Part shown: positions 8,084 through 16,447 of the stretch, piece by piece | Layout: the number at the start of each line of letters is the position of its first letter | How positions within the stretch are numbered: the first letter of the stretch is position 1 | Assembly: GCF_016888165.1 (NCBI RefSeq) | Contig: NZ_JACSWC010000394.1 | Coordinates: 1-42,269, forward strand | DNA length: 42,269 nucleotides | From: Halomicronema sp. CCY15110 | GTDB lineage: Bacteria; Cyanobacteriota; Cyanobacteriia; Phormidesmidales; Phormidesmidaceae | Reading direction: 5' to 3' | Program-made: the position numbers and the translations under genes | Notes under the pieces: model-generated | The model's database searches: none | Told to the model about the DNA's origin: nothing | What the model saw: the letters and a program-made list of their open reading frames with translations, nothing else

Positions 8084-9160
8084 ATGACTGCCCCGCCGTC
8101 GCGTCCATCGTTGTCTGACACGCTCATTGAGGCGACCTATCGCCGCACTCGCCGCCATCTGATCGGTGGCGCGATCGCCCTGCTGGGGGTACTCGTCTCC
8201 GGGATCCTCTGGTACAAATGGGTGGAAGGTTGGACCTGGCTGGACGCCGTCTACATGTCAGTGATTACGCTGGCGACGGTGGGGTTTGCCGAGGTGCAGC
8301 CCTTGGGGGCACGGGGGCGGATTTTCACCATTGTGCTGATTTTGATGGGCGTGGTGGTGATTGGCTATATTTTGAACTCGTTTTCTGAAGCGCTGATTCA
8401 AGGCCACTTTCAAGCTGGAATCCGTCTACAGCAGCGCCGGAGGCTCATGGACTCATTAAATCAGCACTATATTATCTGTGGATTTGGCCGCACGGGTCGG
8501 CAAGTGGCGTCAGAGTTTTCGCTGGAGCGGATTCCCTTCATTGTGGTCGATTCCAACGAAACTTCGATCCAAGCGGCGCAGAGCTTGGGGTTCATCACCT
8601 ATCAGGGCGATGCCACCCAAGACCAGGTATTGCAGCGAGTTGGCATTGAGCGATCGATCTGTCTGATTGCGGCGTTGCCCTCCGATGCCGAAAACCTGTA
8701 CACCGTGCTGTCGGCCAAAACCCTCGCGCCGCAGATTCGGACGATCGCCCGCGCCAGTTCGGAGGAAGCGGTGCAAAAAATTCAGCGGGGAGGCGCAGAT
8801 GTGGTGATCTCGCCGTACATTACGGGGGGCAAACGCATGGCGGCTGCGGCGTTGCGACCGCAGGTGGTGGATTTTTTGGAGGGCATTTTATCCGGGGGCG
8901 ATCGCACCGTTTATGTGGAAGAGTTTCTGATTTCGGTGGATGACTGCCCGAAGGTGGGGCAAACCCTGGGGGAAGCCGAGCTGCGGCTCAAGTCTGGGGC
9001 GCTGATCTTGGCGATTCGGCGGGCGGACAATACGCTGATCGTTGGCCCCAACGCGAATACGGTAATTTGTGCGGGAGATATGGTGATCGGGATGGGCACC
9101 TCGGAAGAGTTGCGACGCCTGACCCAAGTTTTGTGTCCCATTAAACGGCGCGATCGCTGA
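8084..9160 (+). CDS. Two-TM potassium channel with RCK (TrkA-N/TrkA-C) domain
   Basis: This 358-residue protein has two transmembrane helices at about 25-45 and 80-105, separated by a pore loop with the filter TVGFAE at 65-70. A cytoplasmic RCK module follows. Its Rossmann nucleotide-binding part begins HYIICGFGRTGRQ (G133, G135, G138) and contains VVDSN and GDATQDQVLQ. A TrkA-C domain lies at about 265-350. The layout matches MthK-type ligand-gated K+ channels of the plasma or thylakoid membrane. The filter is unusual: most K+ channels read TVGYGD or TVGFGD, so the second Gly is replaced by Ala here. The gene ends 39 bases from the convergent DUF362 gene. Confidence 0.88.
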   Translation: MTAPPSRPSLSDTLIEATYRRTRRHLIGGAIALLGVLVSGILWYKWVEGWTWLDAVYMSVITLATVGFAEVQPLGARGRIFTIVLILMGVVVIGYILNSFSEALIQGHFQAGIRLQQRRRLMDSLNQHYIICGFGRTGRQVASEFSLERIPFIVVDSNETSIQAAQSLGFITYQGDATQDQVLQRVGIERSICLIAALPSDAENLYTVLSAKTLAPQIRTIARASSEEAVQKIQRGGADVVISPYITGGKRMAAAALRPQVVDFLEGILSGGDRTVYVEEFLISVDDCPKVGQTLGEAELRLKSGALILAIRRADNTLIVGPNANTVICAGDMVIGMGTSEELRRLTQVLCPIKRRDR

Positions 9161-9199
9161 GCTTTTTTAGAAATGCCCTCTCAGTTGTGGCAGGCGGAC

Positions 9200-9988
9200 T
9201 TAAAGGAAACGCAGCTGTTGGATGAGCTGGAGATAGGAAGCAATCTCCTCTTTCCCAATTTCACACGCTCTCTCATCCACTGCCAGCAAACTATTACCAA
9301 AAATCACTTGCCCGATGGGCACGCTATCCCCCACGTCGGGTCGCCAGTCGCGGCTGATAAATTTCTGGTCGCAGTCCACCACGGCTCCGTCGAATAAATG
9401 TCCGATGGTGCCATAAACATCCTGCAGCACTTCGGGCACCGAGGGCCGATGCAGTTGGCCCCGTGAGTGATTGCTGCGGGCCTTGTATTTGGTGCGGGGA
9501 AAGAGACCGTACAGGTTTTTGAGGGAGGCGGAGATGAGCGATCGCCCCTTTAAATTCGTTTTCTTAAAGGCTCCGACGGAAATGCGGCAGTCCACCGTTT
9601 GCAATAGCTTCGGTGCCCACAAGGTTTTGAAGCGCACTGGGGTCATGGCCCGATTGGGATACTCCATCAGCTCTAGGGTGTCGGCGTCCAGCAGTTGCAT
9701 CCCCTTATCCAGCAAGTCGTATACGCCCAATTTGCCCATAATGTCGGCAAACGAAACCTTAGAGCAGACCCCTTCCACAATCAAGATTTCGGCTTGGGGG
9801 CTGGCCTGCCGTAATCCTGTCAGCACCTGGCCCAGCCCCGCCATGCTGACCGTTACCGGCGGCCCCACCGGGTAGCCCAGATTCGGCTTTACAAGAATGG
9901 TTTGGGCGTTGATGGCCGCTGGAGGCGGAATGTAAACAAAGTCAGCGGTTGGGGTCGCAGTCACAGGGACAATCGCGGGTGCAGGCAT
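9200..9988 (-). CDS. DUF362 domain protein
   Basis: This 262-residue protein has the DUF362 signature ILVKPNLGYPVGPPVT near the N-terminus, followed by a Rossmann-like ILIVEG strand. Later come LLQTVDCRISVGAFKKTNLKG and LFDGAVVDCDQKFISRDWRP. The family is widespread. It often accompanies iron-sulfur proteins, but its reaction is unknown. I see no ferredoxin-type Cys cluster, since only isolated cysteines are present. I chose the ATG at 9988; a TTG eight codons upstream is possible but would add residues with no family character. It converges with the K+ channel gene. Confidence 0.75.
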   Translation of the reverse strand: MPAPAIVPVTATPTADFVYIPPPAAINAQTILVKPNLGYPVGPPVTVSMAGLGQVLTGLRQASPQAEILIVEGVCSKVSFADIMGKLGVYDLLDKGMQLLDADTLELMEYPNRAMTPVRFKTLWAPKLLQTVDCRISVGAFKKTNLKGRSLISASLKNLYGLFPRTKYKARSNHSRGQLHRPSVPEVLQDVYGTIGHLFDGAVVDCDQKFISRDWRPDVGDSVPIGQVIFGNSLLAVDERACEIGKEEIASYLQLIQQLRFL

Positions 9989-10382
9989 GTTGGCGCAAAC
10001 ATCAGGACTCAATCAGCGTAACGAGGTTTCGGACAGTTGGGGGGGGAGAGGCGATCGCCTGGTTAGCAGTAAGACTGTGGGCCGTCGTGATGATTTCCGC
10101 GAGTGACAATTCGGTAGGCTGAACTCGCGTCTCGCTCATACGTACACAGCGGTGAATTTTTATTGGGATAGCGACGTTTACCTCAGGTGGCAGCATGATG
10201 GCAACCAGGAAATTGGTGACCCACCCACACTCTGGTTTGGTGCCGGTTTATTGTGGCTGTGGCCGTGGTGTGGTGATCACCTGAGAGCGATCGCTAAGCG
10301 CCGCGTCATTCTGACAACCTGCTTCAGGCAGCTTGTTAAAATCAGGGCACTGCTGCTGTCTGGCCCTAACTCTGTTGTCATC
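9989..10382. other. About 390-base divergent spacer, nothing identified
   Basis: This separates the DUF362 gene from the Uma2 gene. A reading frame in the Uma2 frame extends upstream to 10152 but lacks family similarity. No repeat or RNA gene is recognised. Confidence 0.4.
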
Positions 10383-10964
10383 ATGACCGCCACCACTCCC
10401 ACCGCCCCAGACTATCTAACCTTCGATGATTATCTCGCCTATGACGATGCCACCGATATCCGCTACGAATTAGAGGATGGAATTTTAGTCGAGATGCCAC
10501 CAGAATCAGAGGAAAATAATGATCTCGCCAGGAAGTTGTTGATTCAGCTCGCGCAGCAGTTGCCAATCGAGTGGATAGCTCACAAAGATACAGAAATAGA
10601 AGTTACAGGACGCCGGGCACGTTGTCGGATTCCTGATTTGCTGGTGCATACTGCCGAGTCAAAGGCGGCGATCGCGAACCAATCCCGAGCCACCATCACT
10701 CGCGATATGCCGCCCCCAGCGCTGGTGGTAGAGATCGTGAGTCCAGGGCCGGTCAATCGCGATCGTGATTATCGTTACAAATATGTGGAGTATGCGGCGC
10801 GGGGCATTGCGGAATACTGGATTGTTGATCCGGAGTTGCGGCAAGTGACCGTTTGCCAGTGGGTGAATGGCTTATATGAAGATCGCGTTTACGCCGCCGC
10901 CGATACACTTCAGTCGGCGTTAGTGCCCGATCTTTTGGTGGCGATCGCTGACCTCTTTGCCTGA
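10383..10964 (+). CDS. Uma2 family protein (PD-(D/E)XK nuclease fold)
   Basis: This 193-residue protein matches the cyanobacterial Uma2 family (formerly DUF820). It has the N-terminal LTFDDYLAYDDATDIRYELEDG, the RIPDLLV strand (D85), the PPALVVEIVSP strand (E117), and the closing YRYKYVEYAARGIAEYWIVD. These carry the Glu/Asp/Glu and Lys pattern of a restriction-endonuclease-like active site. The family is greatly expanded in cyanobacteria and its substrate is unknown; links to mobile DNA have been proposed. I start at the ATG that gives the usual N-terminus. The in-frame extension to 10152 has unrelated composition. It stands alone, 150 bases before the cytochrome c synthase gene. Confidence 0.88.
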   Translation: MTATTPTAPDYLTFDDYLAYDDATDIRYELEDGILVEMPPESEENNDLARKLLIQLAQQLPIEWIAHKDTEIEVTGRRARCRIPDLLVHTAESKAAIANQSRATITRDMPPPALVVEIVSPGPVNRDRDYRYKYVEYAARGIAEYWIVDPELRQVTVCQWVNGLYEDRVYAAADTLQSALVPDLLVAIADLFA

Positions 10965-11117
10965 GGGGTGCGAGCTGATTGAGCCGGCGATCTCCTGGTC
11001 GCTCGCTACTGGGTCAAAAAGTCCTTAACGCTCAATAAGCCTTAAGAATTCTCGTGGGTGAGTCGTTCAAAATCTCGGTACGATGGAGGATGTACGGAAA
11101 GTTTGAGTACCTGCGCA

Positions 11118-12143
11118 ATGGATCTTGTAACGCTGCAAGGATGGCTGGATAACACGGCGTTTACCATTCTGTTTTTCACCATGTTGGCCTACTGGAGCAG
11201 TATTGCCTTCCCCAAGGTTCGTCTGCTGGGTGGACTGGGCACGACGGGGATGGCGCTAGCCAATATGGCGATCGCGGCCTTATTGACGGCCCGCTGGATT
11301 GAAGGAGGGTATTTTCCCCTCAGCAATCTCTACGAGTCCCTATTTTTTGTGATTTGGGGCATTACCGCTGTTCACCTCGTCGCCGAGCGCATGAGTCGGA
11401 GTCAGTTGGTGGGGGCCATCACTGCGCCAATCGCCATGGGCATGACGGCTTTTGGCACCCTGACGCTTCCCGATAATATGCAGGTTTCGGAGCCGCTGGT
11501 GCCCGCACTGAAATCTAACTGGTTGATGATGCATGTCAGCGTGATGCTGTTGAGTTATGCCGCGTTGATGGTGGGCGCACTGATGGCGATCGCCTTTCTG
11601 ATTGTGACTCGGGGGCAAGCGATCGAGCTGCGTGGCAGTTCTGTCGGCACCGGAGCCTTCCGGGAAACCAAGCTGCGCCGTAACCCCAACTTGCAGACGG
11701 TCAGCGCTGCTCCCAACTTGGCCGGCGAGACCGATACCGTCACCCGCGATGGCGGCACCGCTGTTTTAGCAAAGGTGGTCACCGCACCAACAACGGCTCC
11801 TCAAAAGCTGACCCCCCAACGTCTAACCTTGGCAGACACTTTAGATAACATCAGCTACCGTATTATTGGCATTGGGTTTCCGTTACTGACCATTGGCATC
11901 ATTTCTGGTGCCGTATGGGCGAATGAAGCCTGGGGTTCCTACTGGAGCTGGGATCCCAAAGAGACTTGGGCTTTGATCACCTGGCTAGTGTTCGCTGCTT
12001 ACTTGCACGCTCGCATCACCAAGGGCTGGCAGGGGAGGCGTCCGGCAATTTTGGCGGCGTCTGGGTTTCTCGTGGTCTGGGTCTGCTATCTCGGCGTCAA
12101 CATTCTCGGCAAGGGCTTGCACAGCTACGGCTGGTTCTTTTAG
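11118..12143 (+). CDS. ccsB: Cytochrome c biogenesis protein CcsA/CcsB (Ycf5 family), haem handling
   Basis: This 341-residue polytopic membrane protein carries the tryptophan-rich haem-binding motif [18 protein letters not shown] near residues 273-290. The conserved C-terminus reads [18 protein letters not shown]. About eight membrane segments are predictable. An unusual polar loop at about residues 180-230 (GRQ/TATAP-rich) sits between the two halves. In system II maturation this protein works with Ccs1 to carry haem to the lumenal side and attach it to cytochrome f and cytochrome c6. Chloroplast homologues are called CcsA, while bacterial annotation uses CcsB. I start at the ATG at 11118 because the 20 codons before it are not family-like. 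A MITE copy abuts the stop codon. Confidence 0.92.
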   Translation: MDLVTLQGWLDNTAFTILFFTMLAYWSSIAFPKVRLLGGLGTTGMALANMAIAALLTARWIEGGYFPLSNLYESLFFVIWGITAVHLVAERMSRSQLVGAITAPIAMGMTAFGTLTLPDNMQVSEPLVPALKSNWLMMHVSVMLLSYAALMVGALMAIAFLIVTRGQAIELRGSSVGTGAFRETKLRRNPNLQTVSAAPNLAGETDTVTRDGGTAVLAKVVTAPTTAPQKLTPQRLTLADTLDNISYRIIGIGFPLLTIGIISGAVWANEAWGSYWSWDPKETWALITWLVFAAYLHARITKGWQGRRPAILAASGFLVVWVCYLGVNILGKGLHSYGWFF

Positions 12144-12270
12144 GGATCGGCAACTAAATAAAGTACCCGTGCAATCCGGTTTCGACTTCGCTCCGCCTAC
12201 CAGTATCGAGAGTTGAGCGGAGTCGAAGGTCGGTTCATGGGGATCTTTTTTGCGCGCAAGTTCCTTAGCG
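12138..12270 (+). repeat. MITE-like interspersed repeat, copy B
   Basis: From 12151 this copy matches copy C (40978-41110) with scattered substitutions: AACTAAATAAAGTACCCG, the central TTCGACTTCGCTC hairpin region, GGTTCATGGGGATCTTTTTT and a closing GCAAGTTCCTTAGC at 12256-12269. The left terminus is degenerate (TTAGGGATCGGC) and begins at the ccsB stop codon. Hairpin arms are less perfect here than in copy C. Confidence 0.8.
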
Positions 12271-12748
12271 CTGCGATCGCGGCTCTAGGCATTCGATGCC
12301 TTCGCTTTACCAATCAGGAGGCTGACGCTCACTTGGATGCGGTGATTGAGCGCATTCAAGTTCCTCGCGTAGGTTGGGCGGAACGCAGTAAAACCCAACA
12401 TCAGAAAGGGTTTCGTTGGGTTACTTTGGCGCTAATACAACCGACGACAGAATAAGGGTTTCGAGAGTTTTGGCAGTCAGCCAGGTTATTTAGAGTCGTT
12501 GCGGCAACTGCTCAACACGCACAATCGAGCAAATCTTGCGCGACAGCCACAATGCCATCTTGCCATTAGAAACCATTGAACCAACTGGAATCTTGGCTTT
12601 GTTTTGCTCAACAAGGCGATCTCGGTGGGCATGAAGAGCCATCGTCGGCGGTGAGGGGCGATCTCAACTTGATAACTGCGGCTGTCCCGTGCCCAGAAAA
12701 TCGTTACGCTAAGTAACGGTAGCTTTTTGCCCGGAATTGAGAGGTTTG
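12271..12748. other. 478-base spacer, possible decayed sequence
   Basis: No intact gene is seen. The GTAGGTTGGGCGGAACGC and AACCCAACAT phrases at about 12370-12405, followed by TTCGTTGGGTT, look like an interspersed palindromic repeat. The stretch before it has open-frame character joined to the MITE end, possibly a relic. The msrB promoter should lie near 12700. Confidence 0.4.
12739..12744 (+). promoter_or_regulatory. Shine-Dalgarno deciding the msrB start
   Basis: GAGAGG ends five bases before the ATG at 12749. This favours that ATG over the in-frame TTG at 12737, which overlaps it. Confidence 0.6.
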
Positions 12749-13363
12749 ATGAAACGACTGTATTGGCTGGTTTTCGCAAGTATGGTGCTCGGAGTCGTCA
12801 CACTGCTTACGCCACTCCCTAATGACACCAGTCCGGCGGCAGCGATCGCTGGCCCCATTGCCACCCTGAATGCTTCCTCGGACTTTCGCAAACCGACTGA
12901 TGCCGATTTGCGATCGCAACTGACCGACTTGCAGTACGCCGTCACCCAAGAAGAGGCGACTGAGCGCCCCTTTCGCAACACCTACTGGAACAACAAAAAG
13001 TCCGGTATTTACGTTGATATTGTTTCTGGGGAACCGCTGTTTTCTTCCCGCGATAAGTTTGAGTCAGGAACGGGCTGGCCTTCTTTTTCGCAACCGCTGG
13101 AGCCCGAAAACGTGGTAGAGCGGAAAGATCGCTCCTTCTTTATGACGCGGACGGAAGTGCGTAGCCGTCAGGCAGATTCTCACCTGGGACACGTCTTCAA
13201 CGATGGGCCTAAGCCTACGGGCTTGCGCTACTGCATGAACTCTGCAGCGTTGCGCTTCATTCCGGTGACGGACCTAGCCGCCAAGGGCTATGACCAGTAC
13301 CTGACGCTGTTTGACACCAATGACCTAGAGGCGACTCAAACTGCGGCAAACGACGACGCCTAG
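12749..13363 (+). CDS. msrB: Exported peptide-methionine (R)-S-oxide reductase MsrB, one-cysteine type
   Basis: This 204-residue protein begins with a signal peptide (residues 1-33, [17 protein letters not shown], then a Pro/Ala-rich stretch). The MsrB domain follows, with [18 protein letters not shown] (106-113), [10 protein letters not shown] (145-154) and the catalytic Cys162 in RYCMNSAAL. It reduces methionine-R-sulfoxide in proteins, and here in the periplasm or thylakoid lumen. Cys162 is the only cysteine. The zinc CxxC pairs are absent, and the residue often used as resolving Cys (SGCGWPSF) is Thr108. Regeneration must therefore use an external thiol. An exported MsrA lies at 17874-18593, so both stereoisomers can be repaired outside the cytoplasm. 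Confidence 0.92.
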   Translation: MKRLYWLVFASMVLGVVTLLTPLPNDTSPAAAIAGPIATLNASSDFRKPTDADLRSQLTDLQYAVTQEEATERPFRNTYWNNKKSGIYVDIVSGEPLFSSRDKFESGTGWPSFSQPLEPENVVERKDRSFFMTRTEVRSRQADSHLGHVFNDGPKPTGLRYCMNSAALRFIPVTDLAAKGYDQYLTLFDTNDLEATQTAANDDA

Positions 13364-13498
13364 GGCGATCGCTCCTGGGTTTCCTGGCCTGAATCAACTA
13401 TTTTAGTACCTGAACCACAGCAATGGCTGGGGGGCGATCGCCTTCATTTCCAGCCATATGAGCATTCCAAATTAGCGATTGACTGATGAGGCATTAAA

Positions 13499-14146
13499 TC
13501 ATTTAGCCGCTGGAGACCGCTGCTGCGTAACGTATTCCATCCGCTGAAAATCGCGATTTACTTCTTGCCACAGCACCTTGTTGTGGGGGTCAAGGCGCAA
13601 GGCTTTTTTCAACGCGCGGCGGGCCTTGTCATGATGGCCGTGACGAATTAAGTAGCGCCCCCAGCGCTGATAAGCGATCGCCTGCCACTGGGTTACTTCC
13701 GCATCGTTCGTTAGCCGTTGGGCCAATCCATCCACCAGGGCGATCGCTCTGGGAAACTTTTGCGCTTGAAATAGCAGCTGCAATTGGTCAAAGCCCTTTT
13801 GTTTCAACGCCTGATCTTCGGGGGTGAGATCGGGATTGACCTGCACTGTCACTTTCGAAGCAGCAGATTTGTGAATGGTGACTTTGGGCCGCGACGATGT
13901 CGTTGTTGCCTGGGCGGCCGTGACCGTTGCCGCGACCGTCGTCGTGGTGACGGTGGGCATGGCATCCGCCAACGCCTGATACGCCTTGGTGATGCGGATA
14001 AATTTATCCTCAGCCTCGCGATCGCCCGGATTCATATCCGGGTGATACTGCCGTGCCAGTCGCCGATACGACGCTTTGACCTCGGCAAAACTCGCATCAG
14101 ACCGCAGCCCCAACACTCTGAGTTCATCTACCAGTTGCCTGCGCAC
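13499..14146 (-). CDS. J-domain protein with C-terminal TPR-like helices
   Basis: This 215-residue protein has a J domain at residues 1-62, with the HPD motif at 35-37 (RQYHPDMNP) and the usual FIRITKAYQAL helix. A Thr/Ala/Val-rich linker follows at about 65-110. The C-terminal part resembles tetratricopeptide helices (FPRAIALVDGLAQRL, WQAIAYQRWGRYLIRHG, ARRALKKALRLDPHNKVLW). J domains stimulate DnaK ATPase. Without zinc-finger and CTD domains this is a class III co-chaperone that probably targets DnaK to a specific client. The start codon is GTG, supported by AGGAGG 11 bases upstream. It lies in a run of minus-strand genes but with a 350-base gap upstream. Confidence 0.85.
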   Translation of the reverse strand: MRRQLVDELRVLGLRSDASFAEVKASYRRLARQYHPDMNPGDREAEDKFIRITKAYQALADAMPTVTTTTVAATVTAAQATTTSSRPKVTIHKSAASKVTVQVNPDLTPEDQALKQKGFDQLQLLFQAQKFPRAIALVDGLAQRLTNDAEVTQWQAIAYQRWGRYLIRHGHHDKARRALKKALRLDPHNKVLWQEVNRDFQRMEYVTQQRSPAAK

Positions 14147-14498
14147 CGCTGCCGTTGCCTCCTGTTACTCGCTTGACCAAGATGACGCCAAGATTGGCCT
14201 TAGGTTACCTGATCAATCACAATTGTGTTCAAAAATATCGACAAGTCTACCGATTAATTATCAAAATGGCGCAAATTCATTCATCCGTTATTGCTCGGTG
14301 CATCGCGATGCCGTGACCTAGGAGCTTCGGCCCCTGGACCGTTAGCACCTGCCTGCGGGGCGCTGGGGGCATCTGTTCGCGAGCGAAAATCCCCAGATGC
14401 CAGTGGGCTAAAACTTTACCGATGCTGACAGACCACGCAGCCAAGCCGACAGCACCGTCATCTTGCCAGCCGAACACCAGATGATGAATCGGCCATGA
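14147..14498. other. 352-base spacer, nothing identified
   Basis: It lies between two minus-strand genes. It probably holds the J-domain gene promoter. I see no repeat, RNA gene or credible short gene. Confidence 0.4.
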
Positions 14499-15458
14499 TC
14501 AACGCTTCTTCTTTTTGCCCTTTTTCGACTTTTTGTGGGTGGCAGAGGGGCCGCCAAATCCCTGCTTGGCTTTGGGGGCGGCACTCTTTTTACCCGCTAG
14601 CAGGGCATCAAAGTCGGGTGGTCGGCTGTCAGGAAAGGCACTCGGATCGACCGGCAGGCCGGTCTCAAAGGCATTCGGTTTATCCCTCCGCTGGAAGGCG
14701 TCAATCATTTCCCGCATCCTTTGAATGTCTGGAGGAACTGCGGGCGTGAGTTCTTCTGCCGTGAAGTCAGACTCTGACTTGAGGCCGAGTTCGATCTGGG
14801 CCGCAGGCCAAGTGGCCGCGATAAACTCATCGATCTGGCCTGCCTCATACGCTTGCTCTAGCAAGTCAGCCGATTCCGTGGCTTTAAGTTCCAGCAAGCC
14901 GATCGCGAGAAAGGAGTTGTTGTCAATCTCGTTAGTGGCATAGGTTTCCAGCAGCCGCAGCAGCACGGCGACGATGCGATCGCGGGCCTCGGGAAACTGT
15001 TGGGGCAACTCATATAGACCTTCAATCAGCGGCAGAATGCGATTTTCAGTCGCCAGATTAGCTTCAATGAGTTGGGTGACAGGCTCAATGACTGGAGGCC
15101 CCCAGTGCTTAATCATGTCGATAAAGTCTTCCCCAGCCCATTCATCTAACTCAGATTGCAATAGGTCAAGGGCATGATCTTCAAAAATGGCGAGCGATCG
15201 CAGTTGATAGAGCGATCGCCAAGCATGAATGGGCGCACACCAGGCGGTTTCTGGGTCAACGTAGTCTGGCAATGCTGGGGGATGGTCGGGATCAAACTCG
15301 GCCAGGGCCGTATCTTTCATCAACTCAAGCAAAGCGGGCACATGCTCAGCCGTCAGCCCAAACTCGCTCACATAGTCAGGCCAGTCGGGCAGCCTCACGG
15401 GTTTGACAGCGTCGTAACTCAGCAGGTGCGCAACCGGGGGCGAATAGTCGTGAACCAT
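14499..15458 (-). CDS. DUF1186-like helical-repeat protein with lysine-rich tail
   Basis: This 319-residue soluble protein is rich in short helices. The phrases AWCAPIHAWRSLYQLRS, LIEANLATENRILPLIEGLYELP and FLAIGLLELKATESADLLEQAYEAGQ are like those in DUF1186/HEAT-like proteins. A proline-rich linker follows after residue 230. The last 20 residues are extremely basic (HKKSKKGKKKKR), which may bind nucleic acid or ribosomes. In several DUF1186 proteins this position carries a SEC-C zinc motif, which is absent here. The ATG start has GAGGTGG about 6 bases upstream. Function is unknown and the family call is moderate. Confidence 0.7.
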   Translation of the reverse strand: MVHDYSPPVAHLLSYDAVKPVRLPDWPDYVSEFGLTAEHVPALLELMKDTALAEFDPDHPPALPDYVDPETAWCAPIHAWRSLYQLRSLAIFEDHALDLLQSELDEWAGEDFIDMIKHWGPPVIEPVTQLIEANLATENRILPLIEGLYELPQQFPEARDRIVAVLLRLLETYATNEIDNNSFLAIGLLELKATESADLLEQAYEAGQIDEFIAATWPAAQIELGLKSESDFTAEELTPAVPPDIQRMREMIDAFQRRDKPNAFETGLPVDPSAFPDSRPPDFDALLAGKKSAAPKAKQGFGGPSATHKKSKKGKKKKR

Positions 15459-15585
15459 GGGGCCACCTCAGGAAATTAGCTTTGGGCGTTAGTCGAATTA
15501 GTCACACCATTCTAGAATGCGATTTCTAACGTGCAAAGGCTGGGGGGTATGGACAATCGCGGCGACTTTGTCCGCCACCAAATAA

Positions 15586-16443
15586 CTAATGTCGCCTGAC
15601 CTGGTGGTGAATCAGTTGGGCAATTTCTGCGCCGTGGGTGTGGATCAGATCGTGATCAGCCTCAGCAATAACTTTTAGGTTTGCCAGCGGAATTTTCTCC
15701 GCATAGGTTTGGCTGTGCCAAAGCGGGATGGTGGTGTCTTGCTGCCCAGCGACAACCTGGGTGGGGGACTTGATCCGCTGTAGATACGGATCGACCGTAT
15801 CGATCGCATCTTCGGGGCGCAACCGATCCATCAAAAATGACTTGGCGACTGGCTGATTCAGCAGTTCTCGACGGGTCTGATGAATTTGCTGAAAGGCTGA
15901 TTGCTGGTTGAAAATCCTGGCTACCGGGGCGATCGCGTTAAGCCCCCAATCAACCCATGGGGTTTCCCATAGCAGCGGTCTTAGATGGTTGTAGCGCCCC
16001 ACAAAGCTATCGTCACGAATGCCCGCTGCCGCAATTAAGGTCAGGGTCGCAGGGGATGGCAGGGCGATCGCCCTTGATGCGACAGAAGACCACCCTTGAT
16101 CAGTCCACCCCAGTCCCGTCGCCGCTAGGGCATAGGCCGCTGCCGTCCAGCCGCCATAGGAGTGACCTACCAAATGAAAGTGTTGCAGGTCTAAGGCTTG
16201 AATAAACTGCCGCAAAAAATCGACCTGATGCCAAATGGTATAGCGCAGTCGGGGTTTAGAGGAGTTGCCGAAACCTAGCAAATCAATCGCGACACAGCGA
16301 TAATCCGACTGGAGTTCAGGAATAATAAATTGCCAGTTACTGCCGTTGCCGAGGAAACCGTGTAAGAAGATTAGGGGTGTCCCTTGCCCTTGTTCCGAGT
16401 AGGCCACTGTGTAGTCTTGCAGTGATAAGGTCTGCCGATGCAT
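15586..16443 (-). CDS. Alpha/beta-fold hydrolase
   Basis: This 285-residue protein has the classical fold features. The oxyanion stretch is HGFLGNGSNW (28-37), the nucleophile elbow GHSYGGW with Ser95, an acid candidate Asp236 in GQQDTTIP, and His264 in EADHDLIH. A cap region lies between about 140 and 215. The substrate cannot be told from sequence. The gene starts four bases after the end of the CruG-like glycosyltransferase gene, so the two are almost certainly cotranscribed. A role in the same carotenoid or lipid pathway is possible but is inference from position only. Confidence 0.9.
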   Translation of the reverse strand: MHRQTLSLQDYTVAYSEQGQGTPLIFLHGFLGNGSNWQFIIPELQSDYRCVAIDLLGFGNSSKPRLRYTIWHQVDFLRQFIQALDLQHFHLVGHSYGGWTAAAYALAATGLGWTDQGWSSVASRAIALPSPATLTLIAAAGIRDDSFVGRYNHLRPLLWETPWVDWGLNAIAPVARIFNQQSAFQQIHQTRRELLNQPVAKSFLMDRLRPEDAIDTVDPYLQRIKSPTQVVAGQQDTTIPLWHSQTYAEKIPLANLKVIAEADHDLIHTHGAEIAQLIHHQVRRH

Positions 16444-16447
16444 ATGG

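Noticed and set aside
10002-10196. 64-codon minus-strand frame upstream of the DUF362 gene
   Set aside because: It overlaps the DUF362 alternative start, has no ribosome site and resembles no family.
12213-12455. 80-codon frame across the second MITE copy
   Set aside because: Its N-terminal third is repeat sequence, and an analogous frame at 41053-41250 arises the same way from copy C.
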